From contig NZ_AP023439.1 of NCBI RefSeq assembly GCF_014701095.1, forward strand, positions 682,001 to 746,000: 64,000 nucleotides of DNA. Direction: 5' to 3'. This DNA comes from Streptomyces tuirus (GTDB lineage Bacteria > Actinomycetota > Actinomycetes > Streptomycetales > Streptomycetaceae). The translations under genes and the position numbers were made by a program. The notes below the pieces were generated by a model that saw only the letters and a list, made by a program, of their open reading frames with translations, did no database searches and had not been told where the DNA came from. Shown here one piece after another: positions 1 to 7,825 of the stretch (positions within the stretch are counted from its first letter, which is position 1; the number at the start of each line of letters is the position of its first letter).

Positions 1-1
1 C

Positions 2-682
2 GGCACGCTCGTGGCCGGGGACCTCTGGCCTTCGGTCAGCCCGCTGTTCGGGCCGGCAGGCGCCACCCTGCACGCGACCGCCGCGGACACGGCACGACTC
101 GTTCTCGCCTGCGCGACCGGACGCACCCAGGACGGACGCGAACTGCTGCCCCGGTGGATGGTCGACGAGATGCTCCGCCTGCACGCCCCGATACCCGGCA
201 CACCGCTGCATTTCCGGGGCTGGGGACTGGGCTGGGCCCTTCCCGTCGCGGGGCCCTCCCGGTCCGTCCAGCACATCGGTGGGACCAGCGCGTTCGTCCA
301 CGTCGAGGCCGACCGAGGAATCGCGCTGGCCGTGCTGACCAACTTCCCGGAGGGCTGGGCCTTCGGGGTGGACGTCCTGTGCGAGGCCCTGGGGTATGAC
401 CGGCCCGCGCTCCCATCCGGTCCGGGCCCCGGTGACACGGACCGGTACGTCGGGGAGTACGCCTCACCCGCATTCGGCGTCACGGTGCGCGCCGCCCGGG
501 ACGGCCGGCTGCTGATCACCAGCCCCCTCACCGGCCGGGAAACCGACCTGCACCACCAACAAGGCGACTGCTTCCGGGCCGATTTCGGCGCCCTGGAAAC
601 CGAGGTGAACTTCATGGACTTCGACCACGGCCGGGCCGGCCGTCTGCACACCGCGCTCCGGATGCTGCGCCGTGTCAGCTGA
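2..682 (+). CDS. Serine hydrolase of beta-lactamase/PBP fold, 5' part outside window
   Basis: The frame is already open at the left edge, so only the C-terminal ~226 residues of a serine beta-lactamase-fold hydrolase are present; the catalytic SxxK and YxN motifs must lie upstream. The visible part contains the AADTARL helix common in this family and HIGG at about residue 88, where the third (KTG/HxG) active-site box belongs. A beta-rich tail (about 140-223) resembles the C-terminal barrel of class C-like esterases and D-aminopeptidases. Its stop overlaps the next gene by 11 bp, placing it in a four-gene unit with a DAO-like flavoprotein, an M19 dipeptidase and an ornithine-cyclodeaminase-like protein. 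A role as D-aminopeptidase or esterase is inferred from these neighbours; the substrate is unknown. Confidence 0.75.
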   Translation, partial: GTLVAGDLWPSVSPLFGPAGATLHATAADTARLVLACATGRTQDGRELLPRWMVDEMLRLHAPIPGTPLHFRGWGLGWALPVAGPSRSVQHIGGTSAFVHVEADRGIALAVLTNFPEGWAFGVDVLCEALGYDRPALPSGPGPGDTDRYVGEYASPAFGVTVRAARDGRLLITSPLTGRETDLHHQQGDCFRADFGALETEVNFMDFDHGRAGRLHTALRMLRRVS

Positions 683-1877
683 GCACCCCGGCACCGACGT
701 CGTCGTGATCGGTGCGGGCATCGTCGGCGCGCTCATCGGCCGGGAGCTCGCCGGGCGGGGGCTGGGGGTCGCGCTCCTGGACCCCCAGCCCGGTCGCGGT
801 GCCTCGATCGGCAACGCCGGCCTGCTCGTTCCCAGCTTCACCAGGCCGATGGCCGATCCCGCAACCTTGTGGGAGGGCTTGCGCGCCATGACCGGCTCGG
901 ACCCTCTGATGTCGATCGGCTCCCTGTCTCCGGCAGTCCTGACGTGGCTGGCCCGATTCGCGGCCGCGGCCCGCCCGGGCCGGGCAGGCCGCATCGCCGC
1001 GAGGCTGACCGGCCCGGCACGCACCGCCGCGGACGCATACGCGAACCTCGCCGCGGAGACCGGCATCGACCTCGGCGTGACCGGCAGCGGCTGGCTCCAG
1101 GTGGCCCGCAGCCCGGCCGTTCTGCGACGCAAGCTGGCCCTGGCCCGCGAGCTGACGAAGAACGGCATCGACCACGAGGTCCTCACCCAGGCCGAACTGC
1201 GGGTACGGGCCCCGGAACTCGATCCGGGCCTGGCCGGTGCGGTGTTCTTTCCCGGTGACTCCTCGCTGGATCCGGCCGCGGCGACACGCGCGGCGCTGGT
1301 CGCCGCCGAGATGCGCGGCGTCGTCGTCCACCGCGCACGCGTCACCGGCCTGGTCCGCCGGATCGGCGAGGTCACCGCTGTGAGGACCGACCTCGGCGAG
1401 TTCACAGCCACCACCTACATCCTGGCCACCGGTGCCGGACGGCCAGGAGGACGAGGCATTCAGCCGGGCTGGGGTTGGAGCATCGACGTGCCCGCCGAGC
1501 ATCCGCTGATCAGCTCGCCGCTGATCGGGCTCGACGACCACGTCGTGTTCAACCCCCTTGCCGGCCGCATCCGGATCACCGGCGGCATGCGGATCGGCGG
1601 CACCCCGCAAGACCGCCACGACCACGCCGCCGCCACCGCGATCCGGCAGGCCGCCGAACGGCTCGTGCCCGCGCTGCACGACCTGCCCCAGGGAACCCTC
1701 ACCCGCGCGGCCCGGCCCATGACTCCCGACGGCCTGCCGCAGGCGGCCAGGACCGGCCGCAACCTCGTCACGGCCACCGGGCACGGCACCCTCGGAATGA
1801 CCCTCGCCCCAGCGACCGCGGCCGCGGTCGCCCAGCTGCTCGGGCACGATGGCCGCCATCCGGAGGTCTTGCGATGA
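672..1877 (+). CDS. FAD-dependent oxidoreductase, D-amino acid dehydrogenase (DadA/DAO) type
   Basis: A 401-residue flavoprotein. The N-terminal Rossmann FAD site is clear: VVVIGAGIVGALIGREL (about residues 10-26) with an acidic strand end (LLDPQP) and the GASIGNAGLL segment typical of D-amino acid dehydrogenases. The C-terminal RPMTPDGLP and GHGTLGMTLAPATA segments are the second FAD-contacting region of the DAO fold. Family members oxidise amino acids or amines to imino acids. The GTG start at 672 lies inside the preceding gene and the stop overlaps the next start as ATGA, so translation is coupled. Beside a dipeptidase it most likely oxidises the released (D-)amino acids. Glycine or sarcosine oxidase activity cannot be excluded. 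Confidence 0.85.
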   Translation: MSAEHPGTDVVVIGAGIVGALIGRELAGRGLGVALLDPQPGRGASIGNAGLLVPSFTRPMADPATLWEGLRAMTGSDPLMSIGSLSPAVLTWLARFAAAARPGRAGRIAARLTGPARTAADAYANLAAETGIDLGVTGSGWLQVARSPAVLRRKLALARELTKNGIDHEVLTQAELRVRAPELDPGLAGAVFFPGDSSLDPAAATRAALVAAEMRGVVVHRARVTGLVRRIGEVTAVRTDLGEFTATTYILATGAGRPGGRGIQPGWGWSIDVPAEHPLISSPLIGLDDHVVFNPLAGRIRITGGMRIGGTPQDRHDHAAATAIRQAAERLVPALHDLPQGTLTRAARPMTPDGLPQAARTGRNLVTATGHGTLGMTLAPATAAAVAQLLGHDGRHPEVLR

Positions 1878-2947
1878 CATCGCCGACCGCAGCAGGCCAT
1901 CGGCTCCACACGGAGGCGCTGGTCGCCGATGCCCACAACGATCTGCTCATGCTCGTCGTCCGCCGGTCACCGCAGCTGTGGGCCACCTACTTCCGCGACG
2001 TCTGGTATCCGCAACTGCGCGCGGGCGGGGTGGATCTGCAGGTCCTGCCGGTCTTCATCGACCACGAGTTCACACCTGAAGGCGCGCTGCGCGAAACCCT
2101 CCGGATGGTCGAAGCCGCACACCGCATCGCCGAAGGCAACCCGGACCTGGTCGCGCTGTGCCGCACGGGCGCCGAGATCGACACGGCCATCAGCTCCGGC
2201 CGCATCGCGCTGGTCCTGGCGCTGGAGGGATGCCCGCAGATCGACACCGACATCGAGCTCCTGCAGACCTTCGCCCGCCTCGGCATCCGGATCGTGTCCT
2301 TCACCCATTTCGGCCGGAGCGCGCTGGCCGACGGATCCGGTGAAGACCGCACCGGCAGCCGCCTGACCCGCGCCGGCGTCGAAGCACTCGCCCTGCTGGA
2401 ATCCCTCGGGGTGACGATTGACGTCTCCCACCTATCAGCCACCGGAGTCGATCACGTGCTCGAACTGGCGACCCGGCCTGTCATCGCGACCCACTCCTGT
2501 GCCCGCAGCCTCCACGACCACCACCGCAACCTCTCCGACGACCACATACGCGGCATCGCCGCCACGGGCGGACTCATCTGCGCGAACCTGTACGCCGGGT
2601 ACCTCACCACCGAAACCCCCACGCTCGACCACGTCGTCGCACACATCGAACGCCTCACCGAACTCGCCGGCCCCACCAAGGTGGGAATCGGTGCCGACTT
2701 CGTTGCCGACCTGTTCGCGGAGAAGATCCCGGCCTGCGACCGACCACTGATCATCGAGGGCACCAACGCCGAAATCCTCGTCCCCGGCCTCGAAGGGCCC
2801 TCGGGGCTTCCACTCGTCAGCCACGCGCTGCTCACTGCCGGACACCACGAGAACGAGGTCCGAGGAATCGCCGGCGCCAACCTGGCCCGGTTCCTCGGTG
2901 CCACGCACCACGGAACGGACAACCATGCTGCCCTACCTCGACGCTGA
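1874..2947 (+). CDS. Membrane (renal) dipeptidase, peptidase family M19
   Basis: A 357-residue M19 metallodipeptidase of the amidohydrolase barrel. The first zinc pair is in VADAHNDLL (about residues 16-24), the bridging glutamate in ALEGCPQ (about 118), and the later ligands in VSHLSATG and THSCARSLHDHHRNLSD. IGIGADFV near the C-terminus matches the substrate-side aspartate motif. The ATG at 1874 forms an ATGA overlap with the upstream gene; the frame stays open further upstream only because of base composition. M19 enzymes cleave dipeptides, including those with a C-terminal D-residue, and the coupling to a DAO-type enzyme suggests a D-dipeptide degradation route. No signal peptide is seen, so a cytoplasmic enzyme is likely. 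Confidence 0.9.
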   Translation: MTSPTAAGHRLHTEALVADAHNDLLMLVVRRSPQLWATYFRDVWYPQLRAGGVDLQVLPVFIDHEFTPEGALRETLRMVEAAHRIAEGNPDLVALCRTGAEIDTAISSGRIALVLALEGCPQIDTDIELLQTFARLGIRIVSFTHFGRSALADGSGEDRTGSRLTRAGVEALALLESLGVTIDVSHLSATGVDHVLELATRPVIATHSCARSLHDHHRNLSDDHIRGIAATGGLICANLYAGYLTTETPTLDHVVAHIERLTELAGPTKVGIGADFVADLFAEKIPACDRPLIIEGTNAEILVPGLEGPSGLPLVSHALLTAGHHENEVRGIAGANLARFLGATHHGTDNHAALPRR

Positions 2948-3839
2948 CCTTCTGGACAGGCTGCTGCCGTTCCCGCAAGCGATCAGCGCGCTGCACAGCA
3001 CCCTCCAGGACGGGCCGCCCACCGTCACCGCACCACCCCGGACCACCGCCGAAGCCCCCGGCGGACATGTCCTCATCATGCCCGCAGCGGACCGAGACCT
3101 GTTCGGCATCAAGATCGCCGGGGTCGCGCCGGACAACCCGGCGAAAGGTCTGCCCCGGATCACCGGCACCTACCTGCTCTACGACGCTGACACCCTGCGG
3201 CCCATCCTCGCGATCGACGGCCCCGCCCTCACACTGCGACGCACGGCCGCCCTGTCCGCACTCGCGGTCGACCTCCTCGCCCCTCGCGACATCTCCCGGT
3301 TGCTGATCTACGGCACCGGACCACAAGCAGCAGCACACCTCCAAGCCCTCCGCGCTGTCCGGCACTTGCCGTCCATCGCCGTCAGCGGCCGGACCCCCCG
3401 GCGGACCCGCGCGTTCGCCGACGCCCACGGGATCGACGTCGCCGGACCGGACGACCTCCCCCAAGCCGACGTCGTCGCCTGCTGCACCAGCTCCACCACG
3501 CCGTTGTTCGACGGCCGGCACCTTTCGCAGCACGCGACCGTCATCGCGATGGGTTCACACACACCCGACGCCCGCGAACTCGACAGCCACACCCTCCGCG
3601 GCGCACAGGTCATCGTCGAAGACGTCCCCACCGCCACCCGCGAAGCCGCCGACATCGCCGAGGCACTCACCTCCGGCGACATCACCAACCCCCTGCCCCT
3701 CCACGAGGTCGTCACCGGACAAACCCCGGCACAAACCGACCGACGACGCGTCTTCAGATCCGTGGGCATGGCCTGGGAAGACCTGAGCACCGCCAAAGCA
3801 GCACTCACACAATGGAGGACCATGCCGGCGTGCACCTGA
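2925..3839 (+). CDS. Ornithine cyclodeaminase / mu-crystallin family protein
   Basis: About 304 residues from ATG 2925; a GTG at 2898 would add nine. The fold is shown by GGHVLIMPA, the FGIKIAGV substrate-lysine segment, LRRTAALSALAVDLL and the nucleotide site LLIYGTGPQAAAHLQAL (about residues 126-142). IAMGSHTPDARELD and VEDVPTATREAAD are typical family sequences. Members deaminate or reduce small amino or imino acids with NAD(P): ornithine to proline, ketimine or pyrroline-2-carboxylate reduction, alanine dehydrogenase. It overlaps the dipeptidase gene by 23 bp and is the last gene of the unit. An imino acid reductase handling the product of the flavoprotein is an attractive inference but unproven. 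Confidence 0.85.
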   Translation: MLPYLDADLLDRLLPFPQAISALHSTLQDGPPTVTAPPRTTAEAPGGHVLIMPAADRDLFGIKIAGVAPDNPAKGLPRITGTYLLYDADTLRPILAIDGPALTLRRTAALSALAVDLLAPRDISRLLIYGTGPQAAAHLQALRAVRHLPSIAVSGRTPRRTRAFADAHGIDVAGPDDLPQADVVACCTSSTTPLFDGRHLSQHATVIAMGSHTPDARELDSHTLRGAQVIVEDVPTATREAADIAEALTSGDITNPLPLHEVVTGQTPAQTDRRRVFRSVGMAWEDLSTAKAALTQWRTMPACT

Positions 3840-3923
3840 GCGTTCCCACCCGTGCCCGAATGAACGCGGCCAGTTCCTGACGGCATTGAGGAGAGCCGGT
3901 TGCGGGGCGGACCTCGTCCCGGT

Positions 3924-4382
3924 TCAGCGCCGGGCGCGGCGCGGGGACAGCAGGCCCGCGTCCCGGGCCTGGCCGATCAGCCTGAGCGAGGTACGACGGC
4001 TGTGCCCGGTCGCGCCCATCACGGCGAGGACCGGGTCGGCGCCGTCCCGCTGAGCCGCGCGGTACTCCCGCGCCACCAGCAGTTTCCCCTCCGCCCCGCG
4101 CGGCCGGGCGGGGCGGGCCCGGCGCCCCTCGCTCCCGCGGCCGTCGGACCCGGGCCCGCCGCCGCACGCCTCGGCGACCGACTCCTCGATCCACTCGGCG
4201 AGCACCGCCAGGTCGTCGAGGGACAGCGCGGGCTGAGCGCGCACCTCTTCGAGGCAGACGCATCCGCCGCCCACGACGGCCAGCGCGTCGACCCGGGCGC
4301 CGTCCGCGAAAGCCAGCCGGAACTCGAACCAGCGCGTGGCGCCCTCGTTCTCCCGCACTTCCCAGGCGGGGCGCACGGCCAC
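3924..4382 (-). CDS. DUF6214-like conserved Streptomyces protein
   Basis: A small protein with a tryptophan-rich N-terminal part (PAWEVRENE, TRWFEFRLAFADGARVDALAVV), a central RAQPALSLDDLAVLAEWIEE segment, a variable Arg/Pro linker, and a C-terminal helical part with PVLAVMGATGHSRRTSLRLIGQARDAGLLSP that looks like a short DNA-binding or helix-turn-helix-like module. I recall this layout as DUF6214, a family of unknown function mostly in Streptomyces. The frame runs upstream to an ATG at 4436, but a TATGCT -10-like hexamer overlaps that codon and no ribosome site precedes it, so a GTG at 4382 or 4376 is preferred. It is divergent from the ferredoxin reductase gene. Confidence 0.65.
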   Translation of the reverse strand: MAVRPAWEVRENEGATRWFEFRLAFADGARVDALAVVGGGCVCLEEVRAQPALSLDDLAVLAEWIEESVAEACGGGPGSDGRGSEGRRARPARPRGAEGKLLVAREYRAAQRDGADPVLAVMGATGHSRRTSLRLIGQARDAGLLSPRRARR

Positions 4383-4591
4383 CGCACCGTCCGCCGGAGA
4401 GCGATCAGAAAGATTCAGAAAGGATGCTTCCAGCATACGCTGAACGTAACCGCATGATCACATTCCCTACAGATCGGACACGCGCCGCGGGCGGAGCACT
4501 GCACCCTGTCAGCGGAGCCCGGCCGGTGCGATGCTGGAGGCGTCAGCGCTCTCCCGAGATCCGCCGGATCCCCCGGGTAAGGAGTTCCCCC

Positions 4592-5935
4592 GTGCTGCGA
4601 GTCGCCGTCGTAGGCTCCGGGCCGAGCGGGTGCTACACCGCCCAGAGCCTCGTCCGGATGGACTCCGGGGTGCACGTCGACGTCCTGGACCGGCTGCCCT
4701 GCCCCTACGGCCTCGTCCGTTACGGTGTGGCACCCGACCACGAGAAGATCAAGTCACTGCAGAACAACCTGCGCGCGGTTCTGGAGCACGAGCGGGTCCG
4801 GTTCCTCGGCGGTGTGCAGATCGGCCCCGGCGGCGTGACCACCGGCCGCCTGCGGGAGCTGTACCACGCGGTGGTGTACTGCGTGGGCGCCGCCACCGAC
4901 CGGCGTCTGGGCATTCCCGGGGAGGATCTGCCGGGGAGCTGGTCGGCGACGCAGTTCGTGTCCTGGTACAGCGCCCATCCGGACGCCGTGGACGCCGGCT
5001 TCCTGCGGGACGCCCGGTCGGCCGTGGTCATCGGGGTGGGGAACGTCGCGGTGGACGTCACGCGGATGCTGGCCCGGGGCCTGGCCGAGCTCACCCCGAC
5101 CGATATGCCGCAGGCGGCCCTGACCACCCTCGCGGACAGCCGGGTGTCCGAGATCCACATGGTGGGCCGGCGCGGCCCGTCCCGGGCCCGGTTCACCACC
5201 AAGGAGCTGCGCGAGCTGGGCACCCTGCCGGAGACGGACGTCGTCGTCGACCCGGCGGAGCTGGCCCTGGATCCGGGATACACGGACCCGTCCGCGCTGC
5301 CCACCCCGCAGCGCCGCAACGTCGAGGTCCTGCGGGGCTGGGCCTCGACGCCCCCGAAAGGCGCTCCGCGCCGCATCCACCTCCGGTTCTTCCTCCGCCC
5401 GGCCGAACTGCTCGCCGAGGGGGGCCATGTCGGCGCGGTGCGGCTGGAGCGGACGGCCCCGGACGGCCGGGGCGGCGTGACGGGCACGGGCCGCCACGAG
5501 GTCATCGCGGGACAGCTGGTCCTGCGCTCGGTGGGCTACCGCGGAGTCCCTCTGGAGGGCCTCCCCTTCGACCCGGTCACCGGCACCGTCCCGAACCTGT
5601 CCGGGCGGGTCCTGCGCGGGGGCGCCGTCGCCCCGGGCGAGTATGTGGCGGGCTGGATCAAGCGCGGCCCCACGGGCGTCATCGGCACGAACCGCCCCTG
5701 CGCGAAGGAGACGGCGACCTCGCTCCTGGAGGACGCGCCGGTGCTCACTCTGCGGGCCGTGCCCGACGACCCGCTCCCGGCGCTGCGCGCGGCGGGGACC
5801 GACCCGGTGCAATGGCCTGGCTGGCAGTCGATCGAGCGGGCGGAGGCGGAACTGGGAGCGTCGCTGGGTCGCGGTGTGGTGAAACTCCCGGACTGGCCTT
5901 CCCTGTTGAAGGCGGCGGCGGGCAAGGCCCCCTGA
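4592..5935 (+). CDS. FAD-dependent ferredoxin--NADP(+) reductase, FprA/adrenodoxin reductase type
   Basis: A 447-residue two-dinucleotide-domain flavoprotein. The FAD Rossmann motif VAVVGSGPSGCYTAQSL is at residues 4-20, followed by CPYGLVRYGVAPDHEKIKS, a hallmark of FprA and adrenodoxin reductase. The NADP site is AVVIGVGNVAVDVTRML (about 145-161). The C-terminal GWIKRGPTGVIGTNRP loop closes the FAD site. Such enzymes pass electrons from NADPH to ferredoxins that feed cytochromes P450 and other oxygenases. GTG 4592 is chosen because AAGGAG lies eight bases upstream and the Rossmann motif starts immediately after; the frame is open further upstream without meaning. No ferredoxin or P450 gene is adjacent. 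Confidence 0.9.
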   Translation: MLRVAVVGSGPSGCYTAQSLVRMDSGVHVDVLDRLPCPYGLVRYGVAPDHEKIKSLQNNLRAVLEHERVRFLGGVQIGPGGVTTGRLRELYHAVVYCVGAATDRRLGIPGEDLPGSWSATQFVSWYSAHPDAVDAGFLRDARSAVVIGVGNVAVDVTRMLARGLAELTPTDMPQAALTTLADSRVSEIHMVGRRGPSRARFTTKELRELGTLPETDVVVDPAELALDPGYTDPSALPTPQRRNVEVLRGWASTPPKGAPRRIHLRFFLRPAELLAEGGHVGAVRLERTAPDGRGGVTGTGRHEVIAGQLVLRSVGYRGVPLEGLPFDPVTGTVPNLSGRVLRGGAVAPGEYVAGWIKRGPTGVIGTNRPCAKETATSLLEDAPVLTLRAVPDDPLPALRAAGTDPVQWPGWQSIERAEAELGASLGRGVVKLPDWPSLLKAAAGKAP

Positions 5936-5941
5936 GGGCGC

Positions 5942-6292
5942 TCAGCCGCCGAGCCGGGCGGCCTGCCGGGCGGCGCCGTCGAGCAGCGCGGCCAGCAACC
6001 CCGGGAACAGGTCGTCCAGGTCGTCTCGCCGCAAGCCGTTCATCTTGGCCGTCCCCCGGTACACCTGCCGGATCACCCCGCTCTCCCGCAGCACCCGGAA
6101 GTGGTGCGTGGTGGTCGACTTGGTGACGGGCAGATCGAAGTGCGAGCAGGACAACTCGCCCGGCGCGGCGGCGAGTTCTCGCACGATCCGCATCCGCATC
6201 GGATCCGAGAGCGCGTGCAGCACGTCCTCCAGCCGGATCTCGCCGGACGCGGGATGTGGCAGGTCACGACTGCTGACGGCGGGGGACGACAC
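5942..6292 (-). CDS. ArsR-family winged-helix repressor
   Basis: About 116 residues. EDVLHALSDPMRMRIVRELA followed by LPVTKSTTTHHFRVLRESGVIRQVYRG is a typical ArsR winged helix; the recognition helix is around TKSTTTHHFRVL. There is no obvious CxC metal site, so it may respond to an organic ligand or redox state. The frame extends to a GTG at 6352, but GTG 6292 has GGAG six bases upstream and leaves both palindromic operators (6324-6373) outside the coding region, so 6292 is preferred. It is transcribed divergently from the old-yellow-enzyme gene, which it probably represses together with itself. Confidence 0.85.
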   Translation of the reverse strand: MSSPAVSSRDLPHPASGEIRLEDVLHALSDPMRMRIVRELAAAPGELSCSHFDLPVTKSTTTHHFRVLRESGVIRQVYRGTAKMNGLRRDDLDDLFPGLLAALLDGAARQAARLGG

Positions 6293-6323
6293 GGCGGGCT
6301 CCACTTCCTCGGGGACTCCATAG

Positions 6324-6373
6324 TACGAGAACCTTCGTAGTTTGACATCCACCGTACTACGATGCCTATCGTA
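6324..6373. promoter_or_regulatory. Twin operators TACGA-N6-TCGTA for the divergent ArsR regulator
   Basis: Two perfect inverted repeats with identical architecture: TACGA (6324-6328), six bases, TCGTA (6335-6339); and TACGA (6358-6362), six bases, TCGTA (6369-6373). Their centres are 34 bp apart, close to three helical turns. They sit between the arsR and ene-reductase starts. Use as ArsR sites is inferred. Confidence 0.7.
6342..6372 (+). promoter_or_regulatory. Candidate promoter of the ene-reductase gene
   Basis: TTGACA at 6342-6347 and TATCGT at 6367-6372 are separated by 19 bases. The second operator covers the -10 hexamer, so repressor binding there would block transcription. The spacer is slightly long. 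Confidence 0.5.
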
Positions 6374-6411
6374 CGAGTCGACATCGGCCCCGTGACGAAA
6401 TGGAGTCCGCC

Positions 6412-7491
6412 GTGAGCGCGCTCTTCGAGCCCTACACCCTGCGCGAGCTGACGATCCCGAACCGCGTGTGGATGCCCCCGATGTGCCAGTACTCGGCGGC
6501 GCCCGAGGGCCCGGAGTCCGGGGCCCCCACCGACTGGCACTTCGCCCACTACGCCGCCCGCGCCACCGGCGGGACGGGCCTGATCATCGTCGAGGCGACC
6601 GCGATCTCGGCGCAGGGCCGCATCTCCCCCTACGACCTGGGCATCTGGAACGACACACAGGTCGAGGCGTTCCGCCGGATCACCCGCTTCCTCGCCGCGC
6701 AGGGCACGGTGCCGGCGATCCAGCTGGCCCACGCCGGACGCAAGGCGTCGACGGAACGCCCCTGGAAGGGCGGTGCCCCGGTCGGCCCGGACGCCCACGG
6801 ATGGGACTCGGTCGCCCCGAGCCCGCTCGCGTTCGACGACAGTCACCCGGCCCCGGCCGAGCTGACCGTCGACCAGATCCAGGACGTGGTCCGGCAGTTC
6901 GCGGCCGCGGCGCGCCGCGCCCTGGCCGCCGGCTTCGAGGTCGCCGAGATCCACGGTGCCCACGGTTACCTGATCAACGAGTTCCTCTCCCCGCACTCCA
7001 ACCACCGCACCGACGCCTACGGCGGCTCGTACGAGAACCGCATCCGTTTCGCCCTCGAGGTCGTCGACGCCGTACGGGAGGTGTGGCCGGACGACAAGCC
7101 GCTGTTCTTCCGCGTCTCGGCGACCGATTGGCTCGAGGACGGCGGCTGGACCGCGGACGACACGGTCCGCTTCGCCGCCGACCTGCGGGCCCACGGCATC
7201 GACCTGCTGGACGTCTCCACCGGCGGCAACGCCTCCGGCGTCCGCATCCCCACCGGCCCCGGCTACCAGGTGCCCTTCGCGGCCCGGGTGAAGAACGAGA
7301 CGGGCCTGCCGGTCGCCGCGGTCGGGCTCATCACCGACGTCGAGCAGGCCGAGAAGATCCTGGCCAACGGCGAGGCGGACGCGGTTCTGCTGGGCCGCGA
7401 GCTGCTGCGCAACCCCTCGTGGGCGCGGCACGCGGCGCGGGAACTCGGCGGCGAGGTACGGGTGCCGGACCAGTACCACCGATCGGTCTGA
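6412..7491 (+). CDS. Old yellow enzyme family NADH:flavin oxidoreductase (YqjM/XenA-like)
   Basis: About 359 residues forming an FMN-binding TIM barrel. LTIPNRVWMPPMCQYSA carries the active-site cysteine of the thermophilic-like (YqjM) subclass. EIHGAHGYLINEFLSPHSN holds the paired histidines that bind the substrate carbonyl, and RTDAYGGSYENRIRF plus VGLITDVEQAEKIL are conserved FMN-phosphate segments. These enzymes reduce activated C=C bonds and nitro or quinone compounds with NAD(P)H. GTG 6412 has GGAG six bases upstream and gives the usual MSALFEPYTL start; ATG 6400 would add four residues. Expression is probably controlled by the divergent ArsR protein, hinting at induction by an electrophile. 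Confidence 0.92.
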   Translation: MSALFEPYTLRELTIPNRVWMPPMCQYSAAPEGPESGAPTDWHFAHYAARATGGTGLIIVEATAISAQGRISPYDLGIWNDTQVEAFRRITRFLAAQGTVPAIQLAHAGRKASTERPWKGGAPVGPDAHGWDSVAPSPLAFDDSHPAPAELTVDQIQDVVRQFAAAARRALAAGFEVAEIHGAHGYLINEFLSPHSNHRTDAYGGSYENRIRFALEVVDAVREVWPDDKPLFFRVSATDWLEDGGWTADDTVRFAADLRAHGIDLLDVSTGGNASGVRIPTGPGYQVPFAARVKNETGLPVAAVGLITDVEQAEKILANGEADAVLLGRELLRNPSWARHAARELGGEVRVPDQYHRSV

Positions 7492-7531
7492 ACCGACCGT
7501 CCGCCCCAAGGAAGCATCCGTTTGGCGTGGT

Positions 7532-7569
7532 GGCATGGACATGTTCTCCATCGAGGGCATGTCCATGCC
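7532..7569. terminator. 12-bp inverted repeat downstream of the ene-reductase gene
   Basis: GGCATGGACATG (7532-7543) and CATGTCCATGCC (7558-7569) are perfectly complementary around a 14-base loop, 40 bp after the stop. There is no T-run, as is common in Streptomyces terminators. Confidence 0.45.
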
Positions 7570-7615
7570 CGCATCGTCCTGAGCTGGAGCGGCCGAACGT
7601 GTTCTTCGCGGAGCG

Positions 7616-7644
7616 TTGACCAGAAAGCGCTTGCCCTCTACGTT
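7616..7644 (+). promoter_or_regulatory. Pectate lyase promoter with an embedded LacI-type operator
   Basis: TTGACC (7616-7621) and TACGTT (7639-7644) are 17 bp apart. Their spacer contains GAAAGCGCTTGC (7623-7634), centred on the palindrome AAGCGCTT, which is the usual shape of LacI-family operators. The predicted leader to the start codon is about 175 nt. Confidence 0.65.
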
Positions 7645-7825
7645 CCGTTCAGCAGTGTGACCCGTCGGCGCGAGCAGAACCCTGACGGGGGCCCGCGTCG
7701 AACGACCTGCTGAACGACGTTCACTGACATGACCCACAGCTCGATGAAGGCACGCCCCCGACGGGACGTGTGGGCTCCAGAGGAGTTCCGCGCGCACCCA
7801 CCCCCACGACAGAAGGAATCGGGAC

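Noticed and set aside
4531-6126. Long Arg/Pro-rich frame overlapping the ferredoxin reductase
   Set aside because: It is an off-frame shadow of the reductase, whose own frame has both dinucleotide-binding motifs.
7532-7569. Met-rich (copper-binding-like) peptide MDMPSMENMSMPP on the minus strand
   Set aside because: It is produced by the two arms of a perfect inverted repeat; the surrounding frame shows no gene.
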